Positions 8,310 to 18,538 of a stretch of DNA of 64,000 nt are shown here, piece after piece. Below the pieces are notes generated by a model that was given only the letters and a program-made list of their open reading frames with translations, was not told the origin of the DNA and did not search any database. A program made the translations under genes and the position numbers. The DNA is from Planctomycetota bacterium (GTDB taxonomy: Bacteria; Planctomycetota; UBA1135; GCA-002686595), in NCBI GenBank assembly GCA_028278425.1, contig JANQEJ010000342.1, forward strand, positions 1 to 64,000. Reading direction: 5' to 3'. The first letter of the stretch is position 1. Every line of letters starts with the position of its first letter.

Positions 8310-9593
8310 TCAGGGCCGGTACGCCTGGAACGCCGACTCGTCCTCGACGGAGCCGATTCCCGTGACGGGACACCGCGCGCAGTTCGGGCCGAGGTGGCCG
8401 GAGAGGATCTCCCAACGCAGGCGGCGGAAGCCCTCCCCTTGCCGGATGTCCTCGAAGCTCTCGCGATCGAGGTCGCCGAGCGGTTCCTCGGTGTACCAGA
8501 AACAGCACGGGACGACCGAGCGGTCCGGCTTGACGTTGAGCTGGCGCCAGGGGGCGTCGCAGAGCGGCGCCGGCGGCAACGCGTCGAGGTCGAGCCTCGG
8601 ATAGTCGCGCGAGCGCTCGTCGCGGGCCGCGGAGGCGGCGTAGGTCTCGGGCCGCGCGGGCGGCGGGGCCATCGCATCGGACGGAAGGTCGCGCGGTGGC
8701 TCACCCGTCTCGCAGGCGGGCGTCTCGCCGTCGGCGGGTTCGAAGTTCTCGGGACAGCGGGTGAGCCGCACGCCCAGGCCCGCCGCCAGCGCGCGCGCCC
8801 GGTCCAGCTCGCGGTTGGTTCGCTCCTTCTCCAGAAGCAGCGACTCCCGCGCGAGGTCCAGCCCGTGGTTCATCACCATGTGCCGCAGGTCGAGATAGCG
8901 GACACCGTGCTCGTGGGCAAGGCGCACGAGGTCCGTGAGCTCTCCGACGTTGCGCGACATCATCGTGAAGTTGAACTGGAGCTCCGGGCGGCGGGAGCCA
9001 AGGCGCCGCTTGGCCGCGTTCAGTCGCCCGACCGCGGCGAGGAAGTCTTCGAACTTCCCGCCCACGCGCACGGAGTCGTAGGTCTCCTTGCTCGCCCCGT
9101 CGAGCGAGAGCTGCACGCAGGTCAGGCCGGCCTTCACGATCCGATCGGCCAGCTCGTCCGTCAGGAGCAGGCCGTTCGTGACCATGTCCACCTCGGGCAC
9201 GCGGGCGCGCCGCAGCACCTCGAGCAGCTCCGGGAACCGTTTCCACATGAGCGGCTCCGTGCCGGCGGAGAGACAGGCGCGCTTGACGAAGGGAAGGACC
9301 TCCCGCTCCAATCGCTCGAGGTTCGCCTCGGTCCACTGAACCGCCGGCTCGCGCTGCGCCTCCTCGCGCGCGAAGTGACACATGATGCAACGAAGGTTGC
9401 ACTTGTTCGTCGCGTCCATCAGGAGCGTCAAGCGCCGCCTTCCGAGCCCGTGGTAGGGGAGAAAGCGAGCGTCGAGCGGATCGCTCACCGCGCCTCCTCC
9501 CCAAACCCGCTGGGCTACGGCGCGCGCGGCGGATCGAATCGCGCCGCGCCGGCCGGGACGCGGGAGGAGAAAGCGACGAAGTTGAGCGGGCAA
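8310..9593 (-). CDS. Radical SAM/SPASM-domain protein
   Basis: CNLRCIMC (CxxxCxxC) and C-terminal Cys-rich SPASM-like CDAPWRQLNVKPDRSVVPCCFW...CARCPV; alternative GTG start at 9488. Confidence 0.88.
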   Translation of the reverse strand: MPAQLRRFLLPRPGRRGAIRSAARAVAQRVWGGGAVSDPLDARFLPYHGLGRRRLTLLMDATNKCNLRCIMCHFAREEAQREPAVQWTEANLERLEREVLPFVKRACLSAGTEPLMWKRFPELLEVLRRARVPEVDMVTNGLLLTDELADRIVKAGLTCVQLSLDGASKETYDSVRVGGKFEDFLAAVGRLNAAKRRLGSRRPELQFNFTMMSRNVGELTDLVRLAHEHGVRYLDLRHMVMNHGLDLARESLLLEKERTNRELDRARALAAGLGVRLTRCPENFEPADGETPACETGEPPRDLPSDAMAPPPARPETYAASAARDERSRDYPRLDLDALPPAPLCDAPWRQLNVKPDRSVVPCCFWYTEEPLGDLDRESFEDIRQGEGFRRLRWEILSGHLGPNCARCPVTGIGSVEDESAFQAYRP

Positions 9594-9989
9594 GAGCGCG
9601 GCGGGAAGCAGCCGGTGCGAGAGCGGTACGTGGGCTCCCCGGCCGGGAGCCGAGCCTAACCCGCGGAGGCCGAAGCCGCTGCCGCAGCCGTGCGGGATCG
9701 TCGCCGGCGGCCGAGGAGACCCTGGTCCGGCGGGGAGGACACTCCCGTCTTGACGGCATCCAAACCCGTTGCGCGATCGTCGCCGGCCGGGGAATCCCTA
9801 GAACGCCGGCCCAATCCCGGCCTTCGCTGCCCCGCGATGGAGCTCGTCATCGTACCCTAGGCGGCGCCAACGGCGCCTCGACTCAGATTACCTAACAAGG
9901 ATGCAGCTCGTGCTGCTCCTCCACACTACGGCAATTTCTCGGGTGTTGTCACCCATTAGGGCCCCGACGGGCCGAAGGAGAGAAACAGG

Positions 9990-10517
9990 ATGGATGCTTT
10001 CATTGGAACGGTCATGATGTTCGGGGGCAACTTCGCGCCCAAGGGTTGGGCCCTGTGCGATGGATCCCTTCTTGCGATCAGCTCGAATCAAGCGTTGTTT
10101 TCCATTCTGGGAACGACTTACGGAGGGGACGGACGAACCACCTTTGCCCTGCCCGACTTGCGCGGACGGATTCCGATGCACCCGGGGTCGGGGCCCGGCC
10201 TGACGACCCGGCAGCTCGGCCAGAAGCTGGGAACCGAGACCCACACGATGAGCGTCAACGAGATGCCTTCCCACAACCACCGCGTCACGGTGGTCGACGA
10301 GCTCGTCGATGCGAACGTTCCGGACGAGATCCTGATCGGCGACTTCGGCCCGTCGAACGCCTACAAGAAGGAGCCCTTCGACACCTCCAAGTTCAACGAG
10401 GCCCACGACAGCTTCATCAAGAACACTGGAGGCGGTAAGGCCTTCAACCTCGAGCAGCCGTCGCTCTGCGTGAACTTCATCATCTGCCTGGTGGGCATCT
10501 ACCCGTCCCGCAACTAG
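9990..10517 (+). CDS. Phage tail collar-domain (microcystin-dependent protein family) protein
   Basis: MDAFIGTVMMFGGNFAPKGWALCDGSLLAISSNQALFSILGTTYGGDGRTTFALPDLRGRIPMHPG...SHNH; upstream gaaggag RBS. Confidence 0.92.
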   Translation: MDAFIGTVMMFGGNFAPKGWALCDGSLLAISSNQALFSILGTTYGGDGRTTFALPDLRGRIPMHPGSGPGLTTRQLGQKLGTETHTMSVNEMPSHNHRVTVVDELVDANVPDEILIGDFGPSNAYKKEPFDTSKFNEAHDSFIKNTGGGKAFNLEQPSLCVNFIICLVGIYPSRN

Positions 10518-10523
10518 AGGGCG

Positions 10524-10555
10524 AAGCGGGCTCCGGCGAGGGCCGGAGCCCGCTT
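10524..10555. terminator. Hairpin between convergent genes, putative bidirectional terminator
   Basis: Perfect 14-bp arms aagcgggctccggc / gccggagcccgctt with 4-nt loop. Confidence 0.75.
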
Positions 10556-10562
10556 GACTCCC

Positions 10563-12191
10563 TCAGGGAGCGAAGACGAGCGGCGCCGGGTTGCTGACGA
10601 AGACCGGCGTCGGCACCGGCCCGACGAAGACGGCGACCGCGTACGCGTGGTGCAGGCTCAAGCCCGCGAGCGAGGGAGAGACGCCCGGCGGCAGGAAGAA
10701 GGCCGCGAGACCCAGGCCGTTCGGGTCGAGAAGCCCGAGCGAGTCCACGAGCGGAGGCGTGTTCGGCGCGCCGAGCGTCGCCAGGAAGTAGCCGTCGAAG
10801 TTCAGCGGCAAGACGAGTCCGCCGAACGGGATGCCCGGCGCGGTTCCGCTGGCCGAGCCCAGGAGCAGGTAGGGGAGCGACGCGTGCGCCTTCCCCGCGT
10901 TCAGGGCGAAGATCGTCGCGCCGCCCGCGCTGAGCGAATGCGTTTCCGAGCTGGGCTGCAGCGGCTTGAGCTCGAACGCGTACACCGAGCCGGAGTTGTT
11001 CCCCAGGTCGTCGTCGTTCGGCGCTCCGACGACGAGGGTGCCGCCCGACATCGCGACGCCCTCGCCGAAGCTGTCCACCAGCCCGGGATCGGGAGCGACG
11101 ACCCTGGTGTGCAGCGACCAGTGTCCCGCGAAGCGCGCGTAGAGGTACGCCGCGCCCTGGCCCGAGAAGGTGGCGGGCTCGTTGGACGCGCCGATCAGCG
11201 CGAAGCTCCCGTGCAGGTCGACGTGGTTGCCGAACTGCGCGTTGACCGTGCCGCCGGCCGGGACGACCTTCTGCACCTCGGACCAGCTCGCGCCGGCTCC
11301 CTCGAAGAAGTAGGCCGAGCCCCCGTCGGTGCCCGCGTCGTCGTCCGCGTGGCAGCCGACCAGGATCCGGCCGGGCTGCACCGCGACGCCCGAGCCGAAG
11401 TTGTCGAGGGGCTGGCCATCGCCGGCGAGGAGCTTGGCCGTCTCGTTGAGCACGCTCGCCCCCGGATCGAACCAGTCGCCGTTCACGAACACGTAGGCCG
11501 ACCCCGCCCGGTCGCCGTTGTCGTCGTCGCCGATCGCGCCGGCGACGATCGTGTCGCCCGCGAGCGCGACGGAGAACCCGAGCGCGTCGAAGGCCTCGCC
11601 GTCGCTCGCGAGGAGCTTGGCCCGCTGGGTCCACACCGCGCCCGCGCGCGTGAAGACGTAGGCCGAGCCGGTCTCGCTGTCGTCCCGGCGCGCGCCGACC
11701 ACCAGCGTGTCGCCGTCGAGGCCGACGGACGTCCCGAACTGGTCGGGGCTCCCGGGGTCGCTCGCGCGGAGCTTCTGCTGGAAGCTCCACGTCGAGCCGT
11801 TGCGCACGTAGACGTACACCGATCCCGATCCGAAGAGCCCGTCCTGGTTGTCGGCCCGCCTTCCGACGGCGATCGTGTCGCCGTCGACCGCGACCGACCA
11901 GCCGAAGTCCGTGAAGGTCTCGGGGTTCTCCGGAACGAGCTCGAGCACTTCGCTCCAGACGCCCGACGACCGTTCGAAGACGTACGCGGAGCCCGAGTCC
12001 GGCGCGCCGGTGTCCGCGTAGATCGAACCCGCGACCAGCGTGTCCCCGTCGACGTCCACCGCGTAGCCGAACTTGTCCGAGCTCGACCCGGTGCCCGCGA
12101 GCAGCTTGTCCGACGGGATCGCCTGCGCCGCGGCGGCGTCGAAGAGAGCGGACGCAGAGAGGACGGCGAGGACGAAGCGTGCGGGGGCCAT
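10563..12191 (-). CDS. Secreted FG-GAP repeat protein
   Basis: Signal peptide plus repeated FGxSVAVDGDTIVVGA...DxxGSAYVF units, 542 aa. Confidence 0.88.
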   Translation of the reverse strand: MAPARFVLAVLSASALFDAAAAQAIPSDKLLAGTGSSSDKFGYAVDVDGDTLVAGSIYADTGAPDSGSAYVFERSSGVWSEVLELVPENPETFTDFGWSVAVDGDTIAVGRRADNQDGLFGSGSVYVYVRNGSTWSFQQKLRASDPGSPDQFGTSVGLDGDTLVVGARRDDSETGSAYVFTRAGAVWTQRAKLLASDGEAFDALGFSVALAGDTIVAGAIGDDDNGDRAGSAYVFVNGDWFDPGASVLNETAKLLAGDGQPLDNFGSGVAVQPGRILVGCHADDDAGTDGGSAYFFEGAGASWSEVQKVVPAGGTVNAQFGNHVDLHGSFALIGASNEPATFSGQGAAYLYARFAGHWSLHTRVVAPDPGLVDSFGEGVAMSGGTLVVGAPNDDDLGNNSGSVYAFELKPLQPSSETHSLSAGGATIFALNAGKAHASLPYLLLGSASGTAPGIPFGGLVLPLNFDGYFLATLGAPNTPPLVDSLGLLDPNGLGLAAFFLPPGVSPSLAGLSLHHAYAVAVFVGPVPTPVFVSNPAPLVFAP

Positions 12192-12267
12192 GGTGTCTCC
12201 TCCGGCGGCGGTCGCGTGGGACGAAGCGATCGTAGCAGCCGATCGTCTTCCCCGGCCGACTCGCCCT

Positions 12268-13671
12268 TCACCTTCGAGCCGGGAGTACCCAGACGACGTC
12301 CGATTCCCAGTCCTCGACGCGGTCCGGTCGACCGTTCCCCGCCACGCCGTCGGAGCCGCCGCACCAGAGCGTGATCGTCCCGTCCTCCTCGACGCGGTGT
12401 CGAATCGGCTCGTCGGTCGCCGGGTCCAGCGATCGCTCCAAGGCTCCGAACGCCGTCGCTCTCCCTTCCCGGTAGTCGGTGAGCGCGATCCTCGCCAGGC
12501 GGAGCTGGGACTCCAGGTCGACGCAGCTCTCGATTCCCACGTCCAGGTAGCGCGCCAGAACGGGCGCGGTCGGCGCGTACCAGGGTCCCCGCGCCACTCG
12601 AGGCGGGCGCCCCTTCGCCGCGCGCAGGGCGTCCGCGTGCGACCCGCCCAGGGCCTCGAGAGCCTCTTCGCTCAACCGCAGGAAGCGGAGCGCGTCGTAG
12701 CCCCTCGTCAGGGGGTACAGGGTCTTGCGGATCGTGAAGCGCGGCTTCTTGCCGGCGAACGGGAATCCCAGCTCGACGTCGTCCGGAGAGATGCGCTTCT
12801 CGCGGTAGAACTCCAGGACGTTGAACCGCTCCCGCACCACCCCGCGGCGCAGAAGGTCCATGGTGTCGATTCGCTCGATCCCGTCCGCAAGCCACCCGAG
12901 GTCGCGTCGCGGCGGCAACGTCTCCAAGATCCGCTGCATCCCGTCGAGTACGACGTCGAGCTGGAAGGCGAACGCCAGAAACGACACGGACGTCGGGTCG
13001 TTCTTAACGGCCGCCGCCAGGTGGAAGCCCTGCCGCAGGCGCGCGAGCGCGTCGTCGAAGCGTCTTTCGCGGGCGTCGTGAACCGCCGTTACGACGACCC
13101 AGGGCGAGACGTCCAGGAGGACACCGATCCGTTCCGCCCGGTGATCGGCCCCGGTCTCGTGTCGCTCGCCTTCGTCGCCGAACCACCATGCGGACCGCTC
13201 GCAGACGCGGTCGATCAGGAAGAGCTCTCCCTCCAGCTCCGGCAGCCACGAGGACACGAGGGTCCACGCCTCCGCCGAAGGGTTGGACCGCTGCAGCACC
13301 TCCGAGACCGATTCCTCCAGGGCGTCGCCGTAGTACACGTCCTCGCCGCGGTCGTTCGCGGTTCCCCAGGCGACCAGGGCCGCGTGGACCTCCGGCTCCT
13401 CGGCGGGGTCGGGATCGTAGAGGACGTTCGGTTCGAACGAGACCTCCCCGGCTTTCAAGAGGCGGATGAGCTCGCGGAAGGGGACGGCGGCGTTTCGCTT
13501 CGCCGCGACGGGCGAAGCGAGCAACTCCGGAGGCTCGGCAGCCAGCACTTCGAGCTCGTTCTCGAAGCGGTGCAGGCCGACGAACCGGACCGCGTAGCAG
13601 AGAACGACGAAGGCGGCGACGACTCCCGCGGCCCGCTTGAGCTTCCGGAGAGGCGTTCGCCGCTGGACCAT
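12268..13671 (-). CDS. Hypothetical membrane-anchored protein
   Basis: 467 aa ORF with N-terminal TM (AAGVVAAFVVLCYAVRFVGL). Confidence 0.65.
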   Translation of the reverse strand: MVQRRTPLRKLKRAAGVVAAFVVLCYAVRFVGLHRFENELEVLAAEPPELLASPVAAKRNAAVPFRELIRLLKAGEVSFEPNVLYDPDPAEEPEVHAALVAWGTANDRGEDVYYGDALEESVSEVLQRSNPSAEAWTLVSSWLPELEGELFLIDRVCERSAWWFGDEGERHETGADHRAERIGVLLDVSPWVVVTAVHDARERRFDDALARLRQGFHLAAAVKNDPTSVSFLAFAFQLDVVLDGMQRILETLPPRRDLGWLADGIERIDTMDLLRRGVVRERFNVLEFYREKRISPDDVELGFPFAGKKPRFTIRKTLYPLTRGYDALRFLRLSEEALEALGGSHADALRAAKGRPPRVARGPWYAPTAPVLARYLDVGIESCVDLESQLRLARIALTDYREGRATAFGALERSLDPATDEPIRHRVEEDGTITLWCGGSDGVAGNGRPDRVEDWESDVVWVLPARR

Positions 13672-13698
13672 GGTCGAAGCGCGCTCCTCAGCGCGCGT

Positions 13699-14280
13699 TC
13701 ATGGCGTCAACCGCTTCAGGTGGCGCTCGGCCAGCTCGACCCCCTGCTCCAGGTCGACGGCGGCGTACAGGTCGCGCGTCTCTTGCCAGAGCGCGAGCGC
13801 CTCGGTCGAGGCGCCGCTGCGCTCCTTCAGATCCGCCATGCGGCTGACGGCGTTCGCGAAGTCCAGGCTTCCCGGCGCGTCGTGCTCGCGGTAGAGGTCC
13901 AGCGCCTCGGAGTAGCACGCCTCGGCCTCGTCCGGCCGACCGCAGCGCCGGTGCAGGTCCCCGAGGTGGCGCACCTTGTGGGCGAGTTGAAGGGCGTCGT
14001 CCGTCCCGCGGAGGATGCCGACCGCCTCTTCCCACAGCGTGCCGGCCTGGCCGGTGTGCCCGAGGTCGAGCTCGACGTTGGCGAGCAGGTGCACCGCCTG
14101 CGCGTGGGGAACGGGCGCACCCGCCTCGCGGCACAGCTCTACCGCGGTCGTCAGCTCCCGTCTTGCGCGAGACAGAAGCTCCCGCTTCTCCGCGTCGCCG
14201 GTGTCGAACGCGGCGCGGCGGGTCGCCCACGCGGACTGCATCAGCTCCTGTGCTCGCTCGTTCGCCACGCGGCCTTCCAA
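13699..14280 (-). CDS. TPR-type repeat protein
   Basis: Helical repeats LAHKVRHLGDLHRRCGRPDEAEACYSEALDLYREHD...FANAVSRMADLKERSG. Confidence 0.75.
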   Translation of the reverse strand: MEGRVANERAQELMQSAWATRRAAFDTGDAEKRELLSRARRELTTAVELCREAGAPVPHAQAVHLLANVELDLGHTGQAGTLWEEAVGILRGTDDALQLAHKVRHLGDLHRRCGRPDEAEACYSEALDLYREHDAPGSLDFANAVSRMADLKERSGASTEALALWQETRDLYAAVDLEQGVELAERHLKRLTP

Positions 14281-14314
14281 GGTACACCGGGCGACGCCCC
14301 CGGTCGAATCCGCC

Positions 14315-16801
14315 TCACGTCGCGTCCGCCGGCGCAGGAGAGCCGGTGGCTTCCGCGCAATCCGGGCTCGACGGTCCGTCGAGGAGCGCGGAAACCGCGC
14401 GGAGAAGCTCCGCGTTCCGGTAGGGCTTCGCGATCATGCCGCGCCGCGGGTCGGCGAAGAAGTCCTCCGACAGGGTGCCCGCCGCGTACCCGCTGCAGAA
14501 GAGGAAGGGAAGGTCGGGGTGCTCGGCGCTGATCGCCTCGTAGACCTCGCGCCCGCTCTTCTTGGGCATGACGCCGTCGACGAGCACGAGGTCGAAGCTG
14601 CCGGCGTACCGGTCGAACACCGCGAGCGTCTCGGCCCCGTCGCGTGCCTCGACGACCTCGAAACCGGCGCGCTCCAGCGTGATACGCGCCACCCCGCGAA
14701 CGAGGTCGTTGTCGTCGGCGACGAGCACCCTGCGCCTCGTCGCGCCCGGCGCGCGGGCGAGCGGCGGGCGGGGAACGTCCACCGGTCTGGGGGCAGCGCT
14801 GGATTCCGGCAGGAAAACGCGAAACGTGGTTCCCTTTCCGACCTCGGATTCGACCTCGACGTGCCCTCCCACCCGGGTCACGAAGGCCTGGACCACGGAG
14901 AGCCCGAGCCCCGTCCCGCCGCCCGCTTCGCGCGTCGTGAAGAACGGGTCGAAGATCCGGGCCTGTTGCGACCGCTCGATCCCCGTCCCGGTGTCGGAGA
15001 CCTCGAGCCGCACGTGGCACCCCGGCTTGACGACGTCGCCATCGCCGCGGGCGTCGGCGTCGAGGGTGACGGCGGCGGTCGCGAGCCGCAGTCGACCGCC
15101 GTCCGGCATCGCGTCGCGCGCGTTGAGGCACAGGTTGACCACCGCCTGCTCCATCTCGCCGGAGGGCAGAGACACGGTGGGCAGGGGCTGCGATGGATCG
15201 AAGGAGACCTCGATCGACTCGGGGATCAAGCGCCGGAGCATCGCGAGCGTCCGCTCGACCAGCTCGTTCAGGTCGACCGATGCGGACGGGCTGACGTGAT
15301 GGCGGCTGAAGCTGAGCAGGCTCCGCGCGAGCTGGGCCGCCTGCGTTCCCGCGCACTGAATGTCTCGGAGCCGGCCGTTCTCGTCGGAGTCCCCGCCCCG
15401 CCTGCGCTCCTCTTCGAGGATCGACGCGTTGCCGAGGATCACCTGCAGCAGGTTGTTGAAGTCATGGGCGATTCCCCCGGCGAGGAGCCCGAGGCTCTCC
15501 AGCCTCTGCGCCTGCTTTCGCACGGTGACGTCAACGACGGTGCCGGCCAGCTTCACCGGCTCGCCGGAGGCCGCGCGGTCGACGCGGCCGCGGGTCTCGA
15601 TCCAGCGGGTTTCGCCGCCGGGCAACGTCGCCTCGTGCTCGACGAAGAAGTCGTCTCGTGGGCTTCTGCGCAGACCCGCGATCGCCTTCTCCACGGCGTC
15701 GCGGTCCTCGGGCTGGAGGAGTCCCAGGGTGGACCGATACGTTCCTTCGCGAACGCCCGCGGGGAGTCCCAGCATGGGCGCGACGGCCTCGGACCAGCTC
15801 AGCCGGTCCTCCGCGACGTTCCAGGTCCACGCGCCCATGTTCGCTCCTTCCAGGGCGAGCGCGACCCGCTCCTCGCTCTCCGCGAGCGAGGCCTGCGCCG
15901 CATCGCGCTCTGCCCAGGTGGCGCCCACGATCAGCGTCGAGACCACGACGACGAGCGAATAGACCTGGATCCACTGCACGCTCTGCGCCGCGTCCGTCGC
16001 GAGGAAGGCGTGGCCGGAGTAGACGCTGCCGAGGGCGAAGGCGAACACGATCAAGGTCGCGGTCGCCGCTCCGCGCGGGCCGAACCGAACCGCCGCCCAC
16101 ACAAGGGGCGGAAAGGTCAGATAGAAGAGCGGAAAGCCGGGGTGGGGGAACGCGTCCGTGAAGACCGCGCCGCAGGTGAGGGCGAGCACCGCCAGGAGCG
16201 CCGCGGCCTCGACCGCGCGTGTCGCGCCGAAGCGAACGGGCGTCGGTCGGAACCAGGTCAAAAGCGGAGGCGACACGATCGCCACCCCCATGCCGCCGCT
16301 GATGAACCAGACCGACGCCGTCGGCCAGAAACCGGCGTCGGGGAGGAACAAGAGGGTCGCTCCCGAGGCGAGGCAGCCCCCTACGGCGTAGGGCAGAACC
16401 GCGCCGAGGCCGAGAAAGGCGAGGACCTGCCGGAAGGTCGAGAGATCGCAGCGCGTTCCGCAGGCGCGCACGACGAGCGCCGCCCCCAGGTACGCCTCGA
16501 AGCAGCTCACCGCCGCGTAGGCCGCGCCCAGGCTGGCGGGTCGACCGCCGAGGAGATTCGAGCCGACATTGGCGATCGCAACGGCGCCCAGCGTCCAACC
16601 CCACGATCGCCGCGGGCTGAGGAGCAGCGCCGCGAGGAGCATCCCGCTCGGCGGCCAGAAGGCCGCGATGCGTCCCGGCTCCACCTGAAGACTGAGCCCC
16701 AGGTTGGCGAGCAGGATGTAGGCGAGCGCGACTCCAGCCGCCCGCGTCGCGGCCGTGACGATCCCGTCCCGCTCGGCGCGCGTCGGTGACGCGGTGCGCA
16801 T
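14315..16801 (-). CDS. MASE1-PAS hybrid sensor histidine kinase with C-terminal receiver domain
   Basis: Multi-TM N-terminus AFWPPSGMLLAALLL; GGIAHDFNNLLQVILGNASIL H-box; GTGLGLSVVQAFV; C-term VLVADDNDLVRG...LVLVDGVMPKKSGREV. Confidence 0.88.
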   Translation of the reverse strand: MRTASPTRAERDGIVTAATRAAGVALAYILLANLGLSLQVEPGRIAAFWPPSGMLLAALLLSPRRSWGWTLGAVAIANVGSNLLGGRPASLGAAYAAVSCFEAYLGAALVVRACGTRCDLSTFRQVLAFLGLGAVLPYAVGGCLASGATLLFLPDAGFWPTASVWFISGGMGVAIVSPPLLTWFRPTPVRFGATRAVEAAALLAVLALTCGAVFTDAFPHPGFPLFYLTFPPLVWAAVRFGPRGAATATLIVFAFALGSVYSGHAFLATDAAQSVQWIQVYSLVVVVSTLIVGATWAERDAAQASLAESEERVALALEGANMGAWTWNVAEDRLSWSEAVAPMLGLPAGVREGTYRSTLGLLQPEDRDAVEKAIAGLRRSPRDDFFVEHEATLPGGETRWIETRGRVDRAASGEPVKLAGTVVDVTVRKQAQRLESLGLLAGGIAHDFNNLLQVILGNASILEEERRRGGDSDENGRLRDIQCAGTQAAQLARSLLSFSRHHVSPSASVDLNELVERTLAMLRRLIPESIEVSFDPSQPLPTVSLPSGEMEQAVVNLCLNARDAMPDGGRLRLATAAVTLDADARGDGDVVKPGCHVRLEVSDTGTGIERSQQARIFDPFFTTREAGGGTGLGLSVVQAFVTRVGGHVEVESEVGKGTTFRVFLPESSAAPRPVDVPRPPLARAPGATRRRVLVADDNDLVRGVARITLERAGFEVVEARDGAETLAVFDRYAGSFDLVLVDGVMPKKSGREVYEAISAEHPDLPFLFCSGYAAGTLSEDFFADPRRGMIAKPYRNAELLRAVSALLDGPSSPDCAEATGSPAPADAT

Positions 16802-16949
16802 TCCGTCACCATCCTTCGAGAGGAAGAGGCCGTCAACTCGACGACGACGTTCACTGGGGCCCCTCGGGTTTTCCCGAGGTCCGAGCTCGGCAAACTCGTG
16901 GATGACCCACCGGCTGAGCCGCGGTCTCACCGGCGCCTGCGCGAGGCGG

Positions 16950-18458
16950 CTACTTGACGTAGCCGAGGCTGCGGAGCGTCTCGAGCTCTTCGGAACTGGC
17001 GTCGAGCTCCCCCGGGACGCTTCGCACCGGACCCGTGTAGGCGTCCACGAGCCCGCGCTTGTACGCCGAGAGCTCCCGCTCCATGCGCTGGTGCGCCGGC
17101 TTCTCCGGATCGAAGAGGTCGTTCGTCTCGCCGGGGTCCGAGGCGAGGTCGAAGGCCTGGACTCCCCAGGTCTCGGGGTCGAGCTTCGCGTACTTGAAGA
17201 AGTGATCGCCGTCGCGGGACGCGACCCACATGAGCTCGGGATCCACCGCCGGGACGAGGCTCCGGACCAGCGCCCAGTCGCGCATGTGCTCGCCCTCGTA
17301 CATCTGCTTGAAGACGCTCGCCACGAGGACCGACGTGTGCGACGGCGCGCGCAGGTCCGGCGGGGAGGCGCGGCCGGCCGCCGCGGCGGAGAGGTCCTCG
17401 CCCTGAACGGGATGCCCGGTTCCGAGCGCAATGCCCGACAGCGCCAGCATCGTCGGCATGAGGTCCATCGAGCGCGACACGCCCGCGTAGCGGCGCGGCT
17501 CCAGGATGGGCGCTTGCACGAGGAAGGGGACGCGGAGGACCTCGGGGGCGAGCTGGTTCGAGTGGCTCCAGCGGTACTTCGCCGTGGGCCGGTTCATCAC
17601 CTCCCCGTGGTCCGCCGTGAAGATAATCAGGCTCTCGTCGACGAGGCCGTGCGCTTCGACGCGGTCCATCACGACTCCGAAGAGCTGATCGAGCAGGTGA
17701 ACGTTGGACTTGTAGAGGAGCTCGACCACGGCGCTGAGCCGGCCTTGGTCCTCCGGGGAGAGCGCGAGCCGCTCGACCGCGTCCGGGTAGTTCCAGGACA
17801 GGCTGAAGTGGTTCTCCCGGTAGAGGTCGACGTACCCGAAGAGGTCCGCGTCGGTCACGCCGTCGCGCTCCTCCGGGTAGCGGGCGAGGAACGGCGCCAG
17901 GTTTCCCTTTCCGTACGGGCCGTGGGTGACCGTGAAGTTGGTCATCACGAACGCCCGGTAGGACGGGTCGTCGCGCAGCTTGCCGAGGATCTCGGCGAAC
18001 GCGGGGTCGTCGCCGCGCAACCCCGCCGCGCGCGCGTTCTCGGCATCGACGCCCTGCGCGAATCCCCGGCGCGGCGGCGTCGAGGGGTGCCCCAGCCACA
18101 GGAAGGTCTCGTAACCCTCCGCGGCGTACGCCTCGGCCATCAGGTAGACGTCCTCGTCGAGCTGGCCGGGGTTGGTGTACACGCCGTGGTGGTCGGACTG
18201 GCCGCCGGTGAGGATCGAAGCGTAGGCCAGCGACGACTGCCCGCACTCGGTGTGGTGCCGCTCGAAGACGACGGACCGCTCCGCGAGGGCCGCCAGGTTC
18301 GGCGTGTAAGGGACCGCCGCGTCGTAGGGAGCGAGGTAGTCCGCGTTGACGGTGCACGGCGCGTAGAGCAGCACGAGCCGCGGCTTCCACGTGTCGGCCG
18401 GGTCGGGCGCGCAGCTCGCCGACAGAAGACATCCCGCCAGCAGAAACCGGCACCACAT
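16950..18458 (-). CDS. Sulfatase-fold (alkaline phosphatase superfamily) lipoprotein
   Basis: Lipobox LLAGCLLSASC; FERHHTECGQSSLAYASILTG, FTADHGEVMNRP; 502 aa. Confidence 0.8.
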   Translation of the reverse strand: MWCRFLLAGCLLSASCAPDPADTWKPRLVLLYAPCTVNADYLAPYDAAVPYTPNLAALAERSVVFERHHTECGQSSLAYASILTGGQSDHHGVYTNPGQLDEDVYLMAEAYAAEGYETFLWLGHPSTPPRRGFAQGVDAENARAAGLRGDDPAFAEILGKLRDDPSYRAFVMTNFTVTHGPYGKGNLAPFLARYPEERDGVTDADLFGYVDLYRENHFSLSWNYPDAVERLALSPEDQGRLSAVVELLYKSNVHLLDQLFGVVMDRVEAHGLVDESLIIFTADHGEVMNRPTAKYRWSHSNQLAPEVLRVPFLVQAPILEPRRYAGVSRSMDLMPTMLALSGIALGTGHPVQGEDLSAAAAGRASPPDLRAPSHTSVLVASVFKQMYEGEHMRDWALVRSLVPAVDPELMWVASRDGDHFFKYAKLDPETWGVQAFDLASDPGETNDLFDPEKPAHQRMERELSAYKRGLVDAYTGPVRSVPGELDASSEELETLRSLGYVK

Positions 18459-18538
18459 CGTCGCCCCATTCTATTCCCCCGCCGCGACGGCGCAATCGGC
18501 GTCCGGTTCGCACGCCGCGCTCGTTCGGTCCGTCGGTG

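Noticed and set aside
9656-9850. Imperfect short repeats (gatcgtcgccggc) near 9700-9800
   Set aside because: Only two short GC-rich copies; not distinguishable from chance in this composition
14015-16789. 924-aa + strand ORF
   Set aside because: Antisense to the MASE1 histidine kinase; no recognisable motifs
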